DNA from: Candidatus Limnocylindria bacterium
Lineage (GTDB): Bacteria > Chloroflexota > Limnocylindria > QHBO01
Assembly (NCBI GenBank): GCA_030146365.1
Contig: JASLBU010000258.1
Span: forward strand, 1-5,749
Reading direction: 5' to 3'
DNA: 5,749 nucleotides
Shown: in pieces, positions 5,730 through 5,749 of the stretch
Layout: each line of letters starts with the position of its first letter
Numbering within the stretch: position 1 is the stretch's first letter
Position numbers and translations under genes: made by a program
The notes under the pieces: generated by a model
The model's database searches: none
Told to the model about the DNA's origin: nothing
The model's input: only the letters and a program-made list of their open reading frames with translations

Positions 5730-5749
5730 CGGCCGCCAAGGGTAGCGGC

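Noticed and set aside
4624..5739. Minus-strand open frame of 371 codons overlapping the protease
   Set aside because: Shifted-frame shadow of the MarP-like gene; Arg/Ala/Gly/Pro-rich and without domains, whereas the other frame has the complete catalytic triad.

Overview
The window is very G+C-rich and every gene I can support lies on the minus strand, so transcription runs from high to low coordinates. Gene content (a MarP-type CvpA/trypsin membrane protease with a paired-cysteine protease domain, a two-TM RCK channel, and a TAXI-type TRAP transporter lipoprotein) fits a high-GC bacterium, most plausibly Actinomycetota or Chloroflexota. The sequence alone does not decide between them. There are no RNA genes, IS elements, CRISPR arrays or phage genes visible, and coding density is high, so this looks like an ordinary chromosomal segment.

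Upstream block (about 5729 down to 2715): a four-helix CvpA-like membrane anchor fused to a trypsin-like periplasmic serine protease; then, after only 9 nt, a small AAA_28/NadR-like P-loop ATPase or kinase whose Walker A motif has Arg where Gly is expected; then, after a spacer of about 135 bp, a 2-TM ion channel with a cytosolic RCK (TrkA-N/TrkA-C) domain and an atypical selectivity filter (VIGSGD). The channel start is best placed at a TTG codon behind a perfect GGAGG, not at the ATG codons further upstream. The order suggests an envelope or ion-homeostasis transcription unit, but that link is inference.

Downstream block (2585 down to beyond position 1): a 129-bp intergenic region with a candidate -10 box and two small dyads, then a textbook TAXI-type TRAP transporter operon: TAXI substrate-binding lipoprotein, DUF1850 exported protein (3-nt gap), and fused 4TM/12TM TRAP permease (4-nt GTGA start/stop overlap). 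The permease runs off the left edge with 326 residues visible. The lipoprotein would capture a small carboxylate-like solute outside the membrane and hand it to the permease for ion-coupled uptake. DUF1850 is a constant but uncharacterised companion.

The most unusual points are the channel filter, the altered Walker A, the protease-ATPase-channel gene order, and the dyads around the TRAP operon promoter. I do not see clear evidence of a wholly new system.
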